NCBI GenBank assembly: GCA_017163975.1
Contig: JAFFSR010000136.1
Location: forward strand, 5,081,501-5,145,500
From: Anastatus disparis
Taxonomy: Eukaryota; Arthropoda; Insecta; Hymenoptera; Eupelmidae
DNA: 64,000 bases
Reading direction: 5' to 3'
The translations under genes were made by a program, and so were the position numbers. Positions 63,101 to 64,000 of this stretch are shown piece by piece. Each line of letters begins with the position of its first letter. The stretch's first letter is position 1. The notes under the pieces were generated by a model. It made no database searches, was not told the origin of the DNA, and worked only from the letters and a program-made list of their open reading frames with translations.

Positions 63101-64000
63101 TAAATTAATATATAAACTATAAAATCCAAGAATCCACAACAAGAGTTTTTTGCCGTGGAAACTCTAAACGTTAGTTAAGATAATATTTTAATGGGATAAT
63201 ATAATGATTTTTAAATATCGTTACCATGAAGAAAGCATAAAATAAATTTATATTTATATATGTAAATGAAATTAAAAATTTTTTTTTAAAACCTTTGTTT
63301 TGTCAATCGATTAAATGTATCGTTTCAGAAAAATATTACTAAATTAAATTTGAATCGATAATTATTTTATTTTTAATTTATCTTAATTTAATACTTAATT
63401 TTCAAGATAATGTTTTATATCTTTTTTCAGATTATATAAAAAATTTTTAAATATTTTTTATTTATACATGAATAAATATTATATCATTATAGATTTGAAC
63501 ATTGATTTGAGAATAATATAATTTAAAATAGAGAAGTTTATTAAAAAATTTTCTGTTATGAATTTAAAAACGATAAAAATTTCAATCAATAAGTTTTACA
63601 TTTTTATTTATTTAATTTTAACATTTCACCTACCGAAATAAAAAATTAAATAAATTTAAATTTACAAGTAAATGCAATAATTTACATAAAATATTATAAA
63701 AGTATAATTGCAATAAATGTGTTTATATACTATTTTGTTGATGAAAAATCCAATGTCTTTGCATACACATCTATTACTACTTTACATTTATATGTTATGA
63801 TGTTATAACGTTAAATTTTAAATACAACAGTTGGTGTACAAGACGTACAGTATAGTACTGGGGCCCGGCGTATATATACAATAGTTTTTATCACGTTTCT
63901 GCTATGGATGCGAGCAAGCGTACATTAGATTAGAATAAATAATGAAACTTTATTTTTTTTATGTTTTCAAATATTAAATAAAATTATTTTTTCTAAGATT
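60169..64000. other. 5' flank of Syt14 and AT-rich sequence, no gene
   Basis: The first 450 bp (with gcgcactgttgctccgttataatgcgccagcgcg near 60544-60578) are GC-richer and probably hold the Syt14 5' UTR and promoter. Beyond about 60700 the sequence is A/T-rich with no recognisable exon, RNA gene or element. A small GC-rich patch near 63840-63920 (actggggcccggcg) is unexplained. Confidence 0.4.

Overview
The window looks like nuclear DNA of an insect. It is very AT-rich, its genes are split by GT-AG introns, and the host genes are insect/metazoan orthologues: a TASK-type two-pore potassium channel, the Grb2 orthologue drk, the spliceosome factor ISY1, a THAP zinc-finger protein and synaptotagmin 14. 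The species cannot be fixed from sequence alone. An AT-rich hymenopteran such as a parasitoid wasp is a guess. There is no bacterial-style operon, CRISPR array or rRNA.

Layout. 0-1.3 kb: an orphan minus-strand exon and a tiny two-exon RING protein. 2.5-3.2 kb: a TA-flanked inverted-repeat element. 5.2-11.0 kb: a minus-strand copia-like LTR element with an intact 605-codon gag and no pol. It carries at least four later insertions: a tRNA-derived SINE, two MITEs in its leader intron and one MITE in its 5' LTR. 11.1-16 kb: hairpin repeats, a second SINE, a fold-back element split by a Helitron, and a TA-flanked MITE. 20.1-23.4 kb: the TASK channel gene (+). 27.2-34.35 kb: the 3' part of a non-LTR retrotransposon, abutted or interrupted by a 5-kb TTAA-flanked DNA transposon with roughly 1.2-kb inverted repeats and a frameshifted transposase. 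36.3-41.7 kb: a single-exon drk and a decayed LRR-like coding region, bracketed by two LTR-like direct repeats. 44.1-48.3 kb: a head-to-head pair, THAP gene (-) and ISY1 (+). 51.2-60.2 kb: an eight-exon Syt14 gene (-). 60.2-64 kb: no gene found.

The host genes are not one pathway: membrane excitability (TASK), receptor tyrosine kinase/Ras signalling (drk), mRNA splicing (ISY1), DNA binding (THAP) and membrane trafficking (Syt14). The exon models for RING, TASK, THAP, ISY1 and Syt14 were assembled by hand from GT-AG signals. The summed exon lengths keep frame in every case, which is the main support for them.

The most unusual items are the gag-only, intron-bearing copia-like element; the large TTAA transposon whose transposase family I cannot name with certainty, plus a small TTAA element sharing its terminal bases; and the intronless but well-conserved drk between LTR-like repeats.
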